Below are positions 19,805 through 27,545 of a stretch of DNA of 64,000 nt, one piece after another. The position numbers were made by a program, and so were the translations under genes. Positions within the stretch are counted from its first letter, which is position 1; every line of letters begins with the position of its first letter. The DNA comes from Microlunatus elymi (GTDB lineage Bacteria; Actinomycetota; Actinomycetes; Propionibacteriales; Propionibacteriaceae). The stretch is from positions 3,658,001 through 3,722,000 of the forward strand of contig NZ_CP041692.1 of NCBI RefSeq assembly GCF_007362775.1, in the 5' to 3' direction. Under the pieces are notes generated by a model, which searched no databases, was not told where the DNA came from, and saw nothing but the letters and a program-made list of their open reading frames with translations.

Positions 19805-21000
19805 GTGAACAGTTCCTTCAGCCAGTAGACGACGTCGTTCCAGCGGGCCAGCAGCAGGTCGCCGACCTGCCGGCCGAAGTTGGTGAACGCCATGGCGGTG
19901 ACCAGGGCGAGCAACGCGGACAACACCAGCAACACGATGTGCCAGCCCTTGACCTCGCTGCGATAGATCCTCGACACGCCCTTGGCGTCGACCAGCTTGG
20001 GGCCCACCCGCAGCCGGGTCAGGAAGGTCGATGCCATTCCTGATCGGCCCTTGTCCAGGAACTCCACCAGGGAGGCGTGGGTTCCCACCGCGACGATCAA
20101 CTGAGCGCCCTTGGAGTCGGCCAGCAACATCGCCGCGTCCTCGCTGGTGCCGAGCACCGGAAACACCACCGCCTCCAGGCCGAGCTTCTTGATCCGTTCC
20201 AGACCGGGAGCGCGGCCGTCGCGATAGGCGTGCACCACCAGTTCGGCGCCGCAGTTGAGGGCGGCGTCGCTGCAGGAGTCCATGTCGCCGAGGATGATGT
20301 CGGGCGCGTAGCCGTTCTCCAGCAGGGCGTCCGCACCGCCGTCGACCCCGATCAGCAGCGGCCGGCGCTCGGAGATGTAGGAGCGCAACGCGATCAGGTC
20401 GTCGCGATAGTCGTAGCCGCGAACGACGATGAGCACGTGCCGGCCCTCGAAGGAGGTCTTCACCTGGGGGACGCCGACGCCCTCCAGCAGCAGGTCCTTC
20501 TCCTCCCGCAGATAGCTCATCGTGTTCTCGGTGAACGCGATGATCTGATCGCTCAGCCCGGTCTGTGCCTGGCTCAGTTGCCGGTCCAGAGCCTGCCGGT
20601 CCATCAACTCTCCGCGGCCGACGACGGCGTCGTGCTCGTCCAGGATCTCGCCGTCGTTCAGCCGGATCTGGTCACCTTCGGTGAGTACGGCGAACAGGTC
20701 CTTGGCTTCCTCGTCGGCAGGTACCGCGCGGTCGATCAGCTCGATCCCGGCATCGAGCAGGATCTGCGGGCCGAAGTTGGGATAGCGACCGGACACTGAG
20801 CCGGCGATGTTGATCACCGCGCTGACCTGGCACTCCACCAGCGCCTCGGCGCTGACCCGGTCCAGATCGGCATGGTCGATCACCGCGATCTCGCCGGGCT
20901 TGAGCCGCTTGGTCAGGTTCTTCGTACGCCGGTCCAGGCGCACGACTCCCCCGGATTCGGCGGACTGCGCCCGACGGCGCAAGACAGAGGGAACCTTCAT
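19801..21000 (-). CDS. steA: Cytokinetic ring protein SteA
   Basis: 399 aa. The N-domain (LDRRTKNLTKRLKPGEIAVIDHADLDRVSAEAL) and middle domain (IALRSYISERRPLLIGVDGGADALLENGYAPDIILGDMDS) contain a thiamine-pyrophosphokinase-like fold with the DGGADxL/GDMDS pattern. A single C-terminal helix (about 350-371, WHIVLLVLSALLALVTAMAF) anchors it to the membrane. In Corynebacteriales SteA localises to the division ring and with SteB promotes RipC/FtsEX cell separation. Here it is the first gene of a six-gene overlapping run through SteB to the mannosyltransferase. Confidence 0.9.
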   Translation of the reverse strand: MKVPSVLRRRAQSAESGGVVRLDRRTKNLTKRLKPGEIAVIDHADLDRVSAEALVECQVSAVINIAGSVSGRYPNFGPQILLDAGIELIDRAVPADEEAKDLFAVLTEGDQIRLNDGEILDEHDAVVGRGELMDRQALDRQLSQAQTGLSDQIIAFTENTMSYLREEKDLLLEGVGVPQVKTSFEGRHVLIVVRGYDYRDDLIALRSYISERRPLLIGVDGGADALLENGYAPDIILGDMDSCSDAALNCGAELVVHAYRDGRAPGLERIKKLGLEAVVFPVLGTSEDAAMLLADSKGAQLIVAVGTHASLVEFLDKGRSGMASTFLTRLRVGPKLVDAKGVSRIYRSEVKGWHIVLLVLSALLALVTAMAFTNFGRQVGDLLLARWNDVVYWLKELFT

Positions 21001-21293
21001 CGCGCCCCCATCATTCCAGGCTTTTGATTACGTCCGGTTTGTGCCGCTGCCGCGGCCCGGGTGCTGTAGGTCACTCCGGGGGTCGACTACCGGAGCCCGC
21101 ACCCCCGGGCGTGGGCACCTCCATAGATGCGTCGCCGCGCACCCTCCGCTGCGCTGCGGGCGCGGTCTCGCGCTGGGGCGCTCGACGGGCGTGCATAGGT
21201 TGCGTTTGCGCGGAGACTCTGTGCCTTCGGTTGCCTGTCGTGGCGCGGCGGATCCTCGCATCGGTCTTGAGGTTGTCGCCGGACTCTCGCCAA

Positions 21294-21316
21294 GGGCCCT
21301 GAGCCTGTCGAAGGGC
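21294..21316. repeat. Dispersed short repeat, copy (CCTGAGCCTGTCGAAGGG)
   Basis: GGGCCCTGAGCCTGTCGAAG followed by GGC, in plus orientation. It is 56 bp upstream of another copy and shares about 20 bp with elements at 11370, 40366 and 49959. Confidence 0.8.
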
Positions 21317-21349
21317 ATGAACCGCACGCGACCGCCCAACCCGACCGGA

Positions 21350-21372
21350 GGGCCCTGAGCTTGTCGAAGGGC
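21350..21372. repeat. Dispersed short repeat, copy (CCTGAGCTTGTCGAAGGG)
   Basis: GGGCCCTGAGCTTGTCGAAG followed by GGC. Differs from the 21294 copy only at one C/T position. Confidence 0.8.
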
Positions 21373-21456
21373 CTGGTACCGCACCACCGCTGGCATTGGC
21401 TCTGCGGGACGCGATAGCGTGAGCGGCTGCCATTCCGACTCGTCGAGGAGCCTTGC

Positions 21457-22506
21457 ATGACCGACATTGCCGCGCTGCGCAGCAGCACCACGCGTTCGAT
21501 CTCGCCGGAGAATTTCACCGGGGCCAAGGGGGCCGGCGCGATGGCGACCGAGGGCACCGGGGCGCAGGCGGCCCGCGACCTCGGCAAGGGCTGGAAGGTG
21601 TCGCCGTCGGTCCGGATCAAGGCACACGAGACCTTCGACTTGGCCAACATCGACGGCCCCGGGCGGATCACCCACATCTGGCTGACCACCCACACCGACA
21701 ACTGGCGCACGCTGGCCCTGCGCGCCTTCTGGGACGGCTCCGACGAGCCGGCGATCGAGACTCCGGTCGGTGACTTCTTCGTCAGCGGTTGGGGCCGTTT
21801 CGCCCAGGTCTCCTCGCAGATGATCGCGGCCAACCCCAACGGCGGCTTCAACTCGTACTGGCCGATGCCGTTTCGATCCTCCGCCCGGCTGACCCTGGAA
21901 AACCTGTCCGAGACCGACGTGATCGTCTACTTCCAGATCACCTACGAGGTCGACGTCGATGTCGCCGACGCGGGGTACCTGCACGCCCAGTTCCGCCGCA
22001 GCAATCCGCTGCCGGCCCGGCAAACTCACCCGATCCTCGACCGGATCGAGGGCCGCGGCCACTACGTCGGCACCTATCTGGCCTGGGGCGTGAACTCACC
22101 CGGCTGGTGGGGCGAGGGCGAGATCAAGTTCTACCTCGACGGCGACGACGAGTTCCCGACCATCGCCGGCACCGGCACCGAGGACTACTTCGGCGGGGCG
22201 TGGAATTTCGACGTCCCCGGCCACGGTTACACCGCCTTCAGCACGCCCTACCTGGGACTGCCGCAGATTCTTCCGCCCGACGGCCTGTACGCCAGTCAGC
22301 ACCGCTTCGGCATGTATCGCTGGCACGTGCCGGACCCGGTCACCTTCACCGAGGACCTGCGGGTCGACATCCAGGCGCTGGGCTGGATGTCGGGCGGCCG
22401 TTACAAGCCGCTCACCGACGACATCGCCTCCACCTGCTGGTTCTACCTGGACCGCCCGTCGGCCGCGCGGCCGGACTTCCCGCATCCCGATCAGCTGGAG
22501 GTCTGA
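21457..22506 (+). CDS. GH172 (DUF2961) glycoside hydrolase-like protein
   Basis: 349 aa with the full DUF2961 core: SISPENFTGAKGAGAM near the start, GPGRITHIWLT (residues 68-78), FVSGWGRFAQVSS, a jelly-roll region, GEGEIKFYLDGDDEFPTIAGTG-type motif and TGTEDYFGGAWNF, which carries the family's active-site glutamate. Known GH172 enzymes act on fructofuranose dianhydrides or on D-arabinan (exo-alpha-D-arabinofuranosidase). No signal peptide is visible, so action is cytoplasmic or by another export route. The last 16 bp overlap recN, which is convergent. Substrate unknown. Confidence 0.85.
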   Translation: MTDIAALRSSTTRSISPENFTGAKGAGAMATEGTGAQAARDLGKGWKVSPSVRIKAHETFDLANIDGPGRITHIWLTTHTDNWRTLALRAFWDGSDEPAIETPVGDFFVSGWGRFAQVSSQMIAANPNGGFNSYWPMPFRSSARLTLENLSETDVIVYFQITYEVDVDVADAGYLHAQFRRSNPLPARQTHPILDRIEGRGHYVGTYLAWGVNSPGWWGEGEIKFYLDGDDEFPTIAGTGTEDYFGGAWNFDVPGHGYTAFSTPYLGLPQILPPDGLYASQHRFGMYRWHVPDPVTFTEDLRVDIQALGWMSGGRYKPLTDDIASTCWFYLDRPSAARPDFPHPDQLEV

Positions 22507-24197
22507 CCTCGGGTCTGGCCGGCCTCGGCGAGGAGTTCCTCGGCGTGAGCGATCGAGCTCTCGGTCTGCTCCAGGCCGGCCATCATCCGAGCCAGCTCCG
22601 CCGATCGTGCGCCGTCGATCACTCGGGTCACCCCGCTGGTGGTGACCTGACCGTCGTCGGATTTCGCCACCACGTAATGCCGATCGGCGAAGGCTGCCAC
22701 CTGCGCCAGATGGGTCACAACAATCACTTGTGAGTGGTCGGCCAACCGCGCCAGCCGCCGGCCGATCTCCACCGCCACCTTGCCACCGACGCCGGCGTCG
22801 ACCTCGTCGAACACGAACGTGCCGCCGTCACCGTTGCCGGCCAGCACGACCTCCAGCGCCAGCCGGACCCGGGACAACTCGCCGCCGGAGGCGACCCGGG
22901 CCAGATTGCGCGGTTCGCTGCCGGGGTTGGCACTGAACAGCAACTCCACCTGATCACGCCCGTACGGACCGTAGTCGGCGGCGGACAGCGCGAACTCCAG
23001 CCGGGCGTGCGGCATCGCCAACGCGGCCAACTCGGTCAGCACCTGCTTGATCAACTTCTGCGCCGCGGTCCGTCGCAGCTTGGTGATCTTGGTCGCCTGC
23101 TCGTCCAGCCGAACGTCCAACTCGGCGATCCGATTCTCCAACTGGCCGATCCGGTCGTCGCCGGTCTCCAACTCGGCCAGTTGCCGGGCGGCGTCGGCTC
23201 CCCAGGCCAGCACCTCGTCCACGCTGCTGCCGTACTTGCGGGTCAGCCCTGCCAACTGGGAACGCCGTTCGGCGATCAGCTCCAGCCGGCCCGGCTCGGA
23301 CTCCAACCCGTCCAGATAACGACTCAGGTCGGCGGCCGCGTCGGTGAGCAGATAGCTCACCTCGGCCACTCGTTGCGCCAGCTCGGCCGCGTCCGGGTCC
23401 AGCTCGGCCAGTTGCTCGGTGGCCTTGCGCGCCCGGCCGATCGCCGACAACGCACCCGAGTCGCCGGCCGGATCGTCGTCGTCGCCGGTGATCGCCACCA
23501 TCGCGGTGGTGGCGGCCAGCCGAAGATCATCTGCGGCCTGCAGCCGGGTGGCCTCTGTGGCGAGCGCCTGATCCTCGCCCGGCTGCGGCTCGACGGCGGA
23601 GATCTCGTCCAGCCCGAATTTGAGCAGGTCGATCTCGCGGGCCCGTTGCTGCGCGTTGCGCCGCAACTCGTCCAGTTCGGCGACCGCGGCCCGACGCTCG
23701 GCGTAGTCGTGCCCGTACGAGGTCAGCAGCTTGGCCAACTTCGCCCCGGCGAAGCGGTCCAGGATCTCCCGCTGCCGGTCCGAGCGACCGAGCCGGATCT
23801 GCTCCGACTGGCCGTGCACCGTGACCAGTTCGCCGGTGACCTCGCCGCACAGCGTGGCCGGCACCTGAGCGCCGCCGAGGTAGGCCCGGCTGCGACCGGC
23901 CGCGGTCAGATGCCGTGCCACCAGCAATTCGTCATCCTCGACCCGGCCGCCGGCCTCCGCCACCGCCGCGGCCAGCTCCTGGTCGGCGACGCGGAACACT
24001 CCCTCGACCCGAGCCCGCTCGGCGCCGGCTCGGATCGCTCCGGTGTCGGCCTTGCCGCCGAGCAGCAGGTCGATCCCGCTGACGATCATCGTCTTGCCCG
24101 CACCGGTCTCGCCGGTCACCACGGTCAGCCCTGGGTCCAACTCCAGCGTCGCCTCGCTGATCACCCCCAGGTCGGAGATCCGCAGTTCGGAGAGCAT
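22491..24197 (-). CDS. recN: DNA repair protein RecN
   Basis: 568-aa SMC-like ATPase for double-strand-break repair. The Walker A motif GETGAGKT lies at residues 29-36 just after MLSELRISDLGVI. Long coiled-coil arms are centred on about 165-370, with many Leu/Glu/Arg repeats. The ABC signature VASGGELSRVRLALE and Walker B FVFDEVDAGVGG follow, and VIVVTHLAQVAAFADRH near the end. The ATG at 24197 shares one base with the nadK stop (TGATG), so the longer open frame upstream is not used. Order tlyA-nadK-recN is universal in actinobacteria. Confidence 0.96.
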   Translation of the reverse strand: MLSELRISDLGVISEATLELDPGLTVVTGETGAGKTMIVSGIDLLLGGKADTGAIRAGAERARVEGVFRVADQELAAAVAEAGGRVEDDELLVARHLTAAGRSRAYLGGAQVPATLCGEVTGELVTVHGQSEQIRLGRSDRQREILDRFAGAKLAKLLTSYGHDYAERRAAVAELDELRRNAQQRAREIDLLKFGLDEISAVEPQPGEDQALATEATRLQAADDLRLAATTAMVAITGDDDDPAGDSGALSAIGRARKATEQLAELDPDAAELAQRVAEVSYLLTDAAADLSRYLDGLESEPGRLELIAERRSQLAGLTRKYGSSVDEVLAWGADAARQLAELETGDDRIGQLENRIAELDVRLDEQATKITKLRRTAAQKLIKQVLTELAALAMPHARLEFALSAADYGPYGRDQVELLFSANPGSEPRNLARVASGGELSRVRLALEVVLAGNGDGGTFVFDEVDAGVGGKVAVEIGRRLARLADHSQVIVVTHLAQVAAFADRHYVVAKSDDGQVTTSGVTRVIDGARSAELARMMAGLEQTESSIAHAEELLAEAGQTRGQTSS

Positions 24198-25240
24198 CAG
24201 TCCTCCCCGCGCGACTGCCGGTGCCTGGCTTCCGCACCGCCGCGCCAGCCCGCCACGGGCAAGCCGAACTTGTGCACCAGCCGGTCTGTGAAGGGCGCCT
24301 CGGACAGCCGGGCGAGCCGGAGTCGATGCCTGCCCTGCACCACCTCGACCCGCATCCCGCGCTTCAGCACGGTCGATCGGCGGCCGTCGCACCAGACCAC
24401 GGCCTCCGGCGCCATCCCGTCCAACATCTCCACCAGCACCCGCGACCGGGGGCTCAGCACCATCGGCCGCGCGAACAAGGCATGTGCGCTCAGCGGCAGC
24501 ACCTGCATCGCGTCCACCCCGGGCCAGATCACCGGCCCGCCGGCGGAGAACGCGTACGCGGTGGAGCCGGTCGGGGTGGACACCAGCACCCCGTCACACG
24601 ACCACCGAGACAGCGGCCGGCCGTCGATCTCGACCATCAGGTCGAGCATCCGCTCCCGGGCCGCCTTCTCGATCGTCACCTCGTTGATCGCGAACGAACT
24701 CCACTCCACCCGCTCGGCACCGGACGGATCGAGCGGCGACAGAATCCGGACGTCGATGGTGGACCGCTCCTCCACCCGGAAACTGCGGTTGACGACGGTC
24801 TCGACGATCAGGTCGATCTCGCTGGACTCGGCCTCGGCCAGGAAGCCGACGTGGCCCAGATTCACCCCGAGCAGCGGCACGTCGGAGGCCAGCACCCACT
24901 CCGCGCCGCGCAGGATGGTGCCGTCACCGCCGAGCACCACCAGCAACTCGATCTGCGGCACCTCGGGCGTGTCCAGGCCGATGATCGGATCGGCCTCCGG
25001 CAGCATCTCGATGGACGGATCGGATCGGGACAGCTTGAGATGGGCGATGTCGGCCGACGGCAGCACGCAGACGATGCCGGCGGCGGACAGACCGTTGATC
25101 AGCCGGCTGGCCGCCTTGACCGCCTCGTCGCGCCCGGTGTGGGTGAGCACGGCGACCCGCCGGATGCCGCTCCTGGCGGTCGGCGCCTCCTGCTCAGCTC
25201 TGCCCAACACGGGTGACAGCATAAGGCGTGGCTCGGACAC
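24197..25240 (-). CDS. nadK: NAD kinase
   Basis: ATP or polyphosphate-dependent phosphorylation of NAD to NADP. 347 aa including an N-terminal extension of about 25 residues. The diagnostic GGDGT motif is at 104-108, NLGHVGFLAE follows, and the glycine-rich second motif is STPTGSTAYAFSAGGPV. The GTG at 25240 was taken; an in-frame ATG six codons later is equally good and would trim the extension. Translationally linked to recN. Confidence 0.95.
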   Translation of the reverse strand: MSEPRLMLSPVLGRAEQEAPTARSGIRRVAVLTHTGRDEAVKAASRLINGLSAAGIVCVLPSADIAHLKLSRSDPSIEMLPEADPIIGLDTPEVPQIELLVVLGGDGTILRGAEWVLASDVPLLGVNLGHVGFLAEAESSEIDLIVETVVNRSFRVEERSTIDVRILSPLDPSGAERVEWSSFAINEVTIEKAARERMLDLMVEIDGRPLSRWSCDGVLVSTPTGSTAYAFSAGGPVIWPGVDAMQVLPLSAHALFARPMVLSPRSRVLVEMLDGMAPEAVVWCDGRRSTVLKRGMRVEVVQGRHRLRLARLSEAPFTDRLVHKFGLPVAGWRGGAEARHRQSRGED

Positions 25241-25258
25241 CGCCTGCGGGCCGCAGGA

Positions 25259-26041
25259 TCAGCGGCCGGCGGGGTCCTGATCGAACAAGCCGTCGATGAC
25301 TCCGGGCGCCGGCGGACGCGATGCGAAGCAGACGAAGTACTCCACGTTGCCGGCCGGTCCCGGCAGGCGGCTGCGGGCCGCTGCTTGCGGATGCCAGCCG
25401 ATGGTCGCGGCCGCCTCAACGACGGCTTGTACCCCGGCTCGTCGCAGCGCATCGGTGCGCACCACGCCGCCCTTGCCGAGACGTTCCCGGCCGACCTCGA
25501 ACTGCGGTTTGATCATGGTCAACAGCCGTCCGCCCGATCCGATCACGGAGGTCAGCGGGCCGAGCAGCAGCGTCAGCGAGATGAACGACACGTCGGCCAC
25601 CACCAGCTCGACCGGCCGGCGGTCGAGCAGGTCGAGATCAAGATCACGCAGGTTGTGACCCTCGTACGGGATCACCCGCGGATCCTGCCGCAGCAACGGA
25701 TGCAGTTGATCATGTCCGACGTCGATCGCGATCACCTCGGCGCTGCCGCGTTCCAGCAGCACCTGAGTGAATCCGCCGGTGGAGGCGCCGGCGTCCAGCA
25801 CCCGGGCGGGCACGCTGAGGCCGAGATCGTCAAGCGCGCCGATCAGCTTGTACGCGGCCCGGGACACGTACGGATCGTGTTCGGTGAGCTCGAGTTGATC
25901 ATGCTCGGCGATCTGCTGGGACGCCTTGCCGGCAACCGATCCGTTCACCAGCACCAGGCGTTGATCGATCAGTTCCCGAGCGTGGCTGCGGGATCGGGCG
26001 AGTCCTCGGGCAGCCAGCTCGACATCCAGCCTGCTGATCAG
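25259..26041 (-). CDS. tlyA: TlyA 2'-O-methyltransferase/hemolysin, CTG start
   Basis: Methylates 16S and 23S rRNA cytidines in mycobacteria and is needed for capreomycin sensitivity. The S4 RNA-binding domain (residues 1-60) begins only if translation starts upstream of the first ATG or GTG. The frame reads LISRLDVELAARGLARSRSHARE, homologous to the usual M-(S/A)-R-x-LD-x-EL. The only initiator there is CTG at 26041, which overlaps the previous stop as CTGA, just like the ATGA overlaps elsewhere. The methyltransferase part has VLDAGASTGGFTQVLL, VIAIDVGHDQLH and VADVSFISL. Length 260 aa fits the family. Confidence 0.88.
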   Translation of the reverse strand: MISRLDVELAARGLARSRSHARELIDQRLVLVNGSVAGKASQQIAEHDQLELTEHDPYVSRAAYKLIGALDDLGLSVPARVLDAGASTGGFTQVLLERGSAEVIAIDVGHDQLHPLLRQDPRVIPYEGHNLRDLDLDLLDRRPVELVVADVSFISLTLLLGPLTSVIGSGGRLLTMIKPQFEVGRERLGKGGVVRTDALRRAGVQAVVEAAATIGWHPQAAARSRLPGPAGNVEYFVCFASRPPAPGVIDGLFDQDPAGR

Positions 26042-26226
26042 GCGCCGCCCTGGTCGGCGGAATGTTCGGCGTTGAGGGCCCGATGCAACTCCTCGTGCAC
26101 GCGGGCCAGCCGATCATGATGCTCGTCGAGCGGGCTGGATGCCAACCCAGGAAGGGATTCCAGTGCCTGATCGACCGCGAGCTCGCCGGTGTGCGGCGGC
26201 TCCGGTGCGGCAGTCGGCTCGCTCAT
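26038..26226 (-). CDS. Small conserved actinobacterial protein
   Basis: 62 aa, acidic: MSEPTAAPEPPHTGELAVD then LARVHEELHRALNAEH, probably one amphipathic helix. A similar-sized hypothetical gene lies between the HAD phosphatase and tlyA in mycobacteria (Rv1693), so position supports it being real. ATGA overlap upstream and CTGA overlap downstream. Function unknown. Confidence 0.75.
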   Translation of the reverse strand: MSEPTAAPEPPHTGELAVDQALESLPGLASSPLDEHHDRLARVHEELHRALNAEHSADQGGA

Positions 26227-26510
26227 GCTGCTCCCTTGCTGTGGTGGTGTGCCTTCTTGGATTGTGCCTTCTTGCGTTGGGCTTTCTTGCGTTGGGCCTT
26301 CTTCAGCTGCGTCAGTTCGGCGCGCAAACCGGCCACCTCATCGCGCAGCCCCGCGACCTCCCCGCGCAGCTGATCGACGTCGGCGATCCGGGCCAGGCCG
26401 AGCCGCACCAGCGACTTCTCCAGCTCGGCGCCGACGCTGCGCTGCAACAACTCCCGATTCGCCTTCTGGGCGGCGATCAGCTCCTCGGCCAAGGCTGCCA
26501 GGTTGGTCAT
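26223..26510 (-). CDS. Small coiled-coil protein with a lysine-rich tail
   Basis: 95 aa from the ATG at 26510, chosen because GGGAGGACC precedes it. Residues 5-75 form a predicted long helix or coiled coil with heptads (VDQLRGEVAGLRDEVAGLRAEL). The tail is a run of KKAQR/KKAQS/KKAHH repeats, resembling phasin-like or histone-H1-like tails able to bind nucleic acid or polyphosphate granules. Overlaps the next gene by ATGA. Function not known. Confidence 0.72.
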   Translation of the reverse strand: MTNLAALAEELIAAQKANRELLQRSVGAELEKSLVRLGLARIADVDQLRGEVAGLRDEVAGLRAELTQLKKAQRKKAQRKKAQSKKAHHHSKGAA

Positions 26511-26531
26511 CAGAGGTCCTCCCAACCTCGG

Positions 26532-27545
26532 TCAGTGGTGCGAATCCAGCCGATTGCTCAGCCGGCCGGCCAACTCCAGGCCGGACACCGGGAGATCCGC
26601 GTCGGCACACTGCCACAGCAGTTTGGCCGCTGCCCAGATCGCGTCCAGCAACTCGTCGTCGGCCGGCTCACGGGACAGCCGCAGCTGCTGCTGCCGGTCG
26701 ATCGAGGCCTCGATGTCGCCGACCGCGACCTTGTCCTCGCCGGTCTGCTCGGCCACGCGTTCGGCCAGCAGCAGGTCGGCGACGCTGGCGCCGAGATGGG
26801 TCGGTCGTTCGATGCCCATCGCGGAGAACAACTGCACCGGTCCGTGCGATCCGGTGAGCACCAGCAGGCTGTCGATGTCCAGATTTCCGGCACCGGCGAT
26901 GTCGGTGTCGATCCGGTCGCCGACGAAGATCGGCCGATCCGCCTTGAGCCGTCGTACGGTCTCCTCCATCAACGGCCGGTAGGGCTTGCCGGCGACCACC
27001 GGATCGACCTCGACAGCCGCGCGCACGGCCGCCACAGCGGCACCGTTGCCGGGCACCAGGCCCCGCTCGGTCGGCCGAGTCGGATCGGTGTTGGTGGCCA
27101 CCCAGAAGGCGCCTTGCCGAATGGCCAGCGCGGCCTCGGTGATCGCCTGCCAGCTCAGGTCGGGGTGGTATCCCTGGATCACCGCGACCGGATGATCATC
27201 GGCACTGTCGACCCTGACCAGGCCGGCCTCGTCCAGTGCGGTCTGCAGCCCGTCGCCGCCGACGGCGAGCACCCGTGCACCGGGACCGAAGCGATCCAGC
27301 AGTTCCCGGGCGCCCGCCTGCGCCGATGTGACGACATCGCTTTCCTCACAGGCGATGCCGAAGCCGCGAAGCTGGTCGACCACGGCGGCCGGGGTGCGGG
27401 CCGCGTTGTTGGTGACGTAGCCGATGCGTACGCCGTGATCATGCAGCCGGTCGAGAGCCTCCGCCGCTCCGGGCACCGGCTGCGGGCCGAGGTAGATCAC
27501 CCCGTCAAGATCGAAAAGAGCGGAGTCGTAGCGATCAATCAGCAC
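26532..27545 (-). CDS. HAD-IIA sugar/nitrophenyl phosphatase (NagD-like)
   Basis: 337 aa from the GTG at 27545, which has AAGGAGAACC upstream; the longer open frame would begin inside the acidic tail of the preceding gene. HAD motif I FDLDGVIYLG (D12, D14) lies right at the start, motif II is VTNNAAR (Thr/Asn), the C2 cap lies between, and motif III/IV is KPYRPLMEE ... FVGDRIDTDIAGA. The last 70 residues are an all-helical extension seen in the actinobacterial Rv1692 group, where the homologue acts as a glycerol-3-phosphate phosphatase. Substrate here not proven. Confidence 0.88.
   Translation of the reverse strand: MLIDRYDSALFDLDGVIYLGPQPVPGAAEALDRLHDHGVRIGYVTNNAARTPAAVVDQLRGFGIACEESDVVTSAQAGARELLDRFGPGARVLAVGGDGLQTALDEAGLVRVDSADDHPVAVIQGYHPDLSWQAITEAALAIRQGAFWVATNTDPTRPTERGLVPGNGAAVAAVRAAVEVDPVVAGKPYRPLMEETVRRLKADRPIFVGDRIDTDIAGAGNLDIDSLLVLTGSHGPVQLFSAMGIERPTHLGASVADLLLAERVAEQTGEDKVAVGDIEASIDRQQQLRLSREPADDELLDAIWAAAKLLWQCADADLPVSGLELAGRLSNRLDSHH

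Larger units (their letters stand above)
21001..21456. other. 456-bp divergent intergenic region with two short repeats
   Basis: Lies between the steA start and the GH172 start and must hold both promoters. It contains two copies of the dispersed CCTGAGCYTGTCGAAGGG element and GC-rich sequence. GAGGAG precedes the GH172 ATG. No open frame with recognisable similarity. Confidence 0.6.

Noticed and set aside
22734-25280. 848-codon plus-strand frame across recN and nadK
   Set aside because: It spans two genes whose motifs and coupling on the minus strand are clear; its composition is typical of a shadow.
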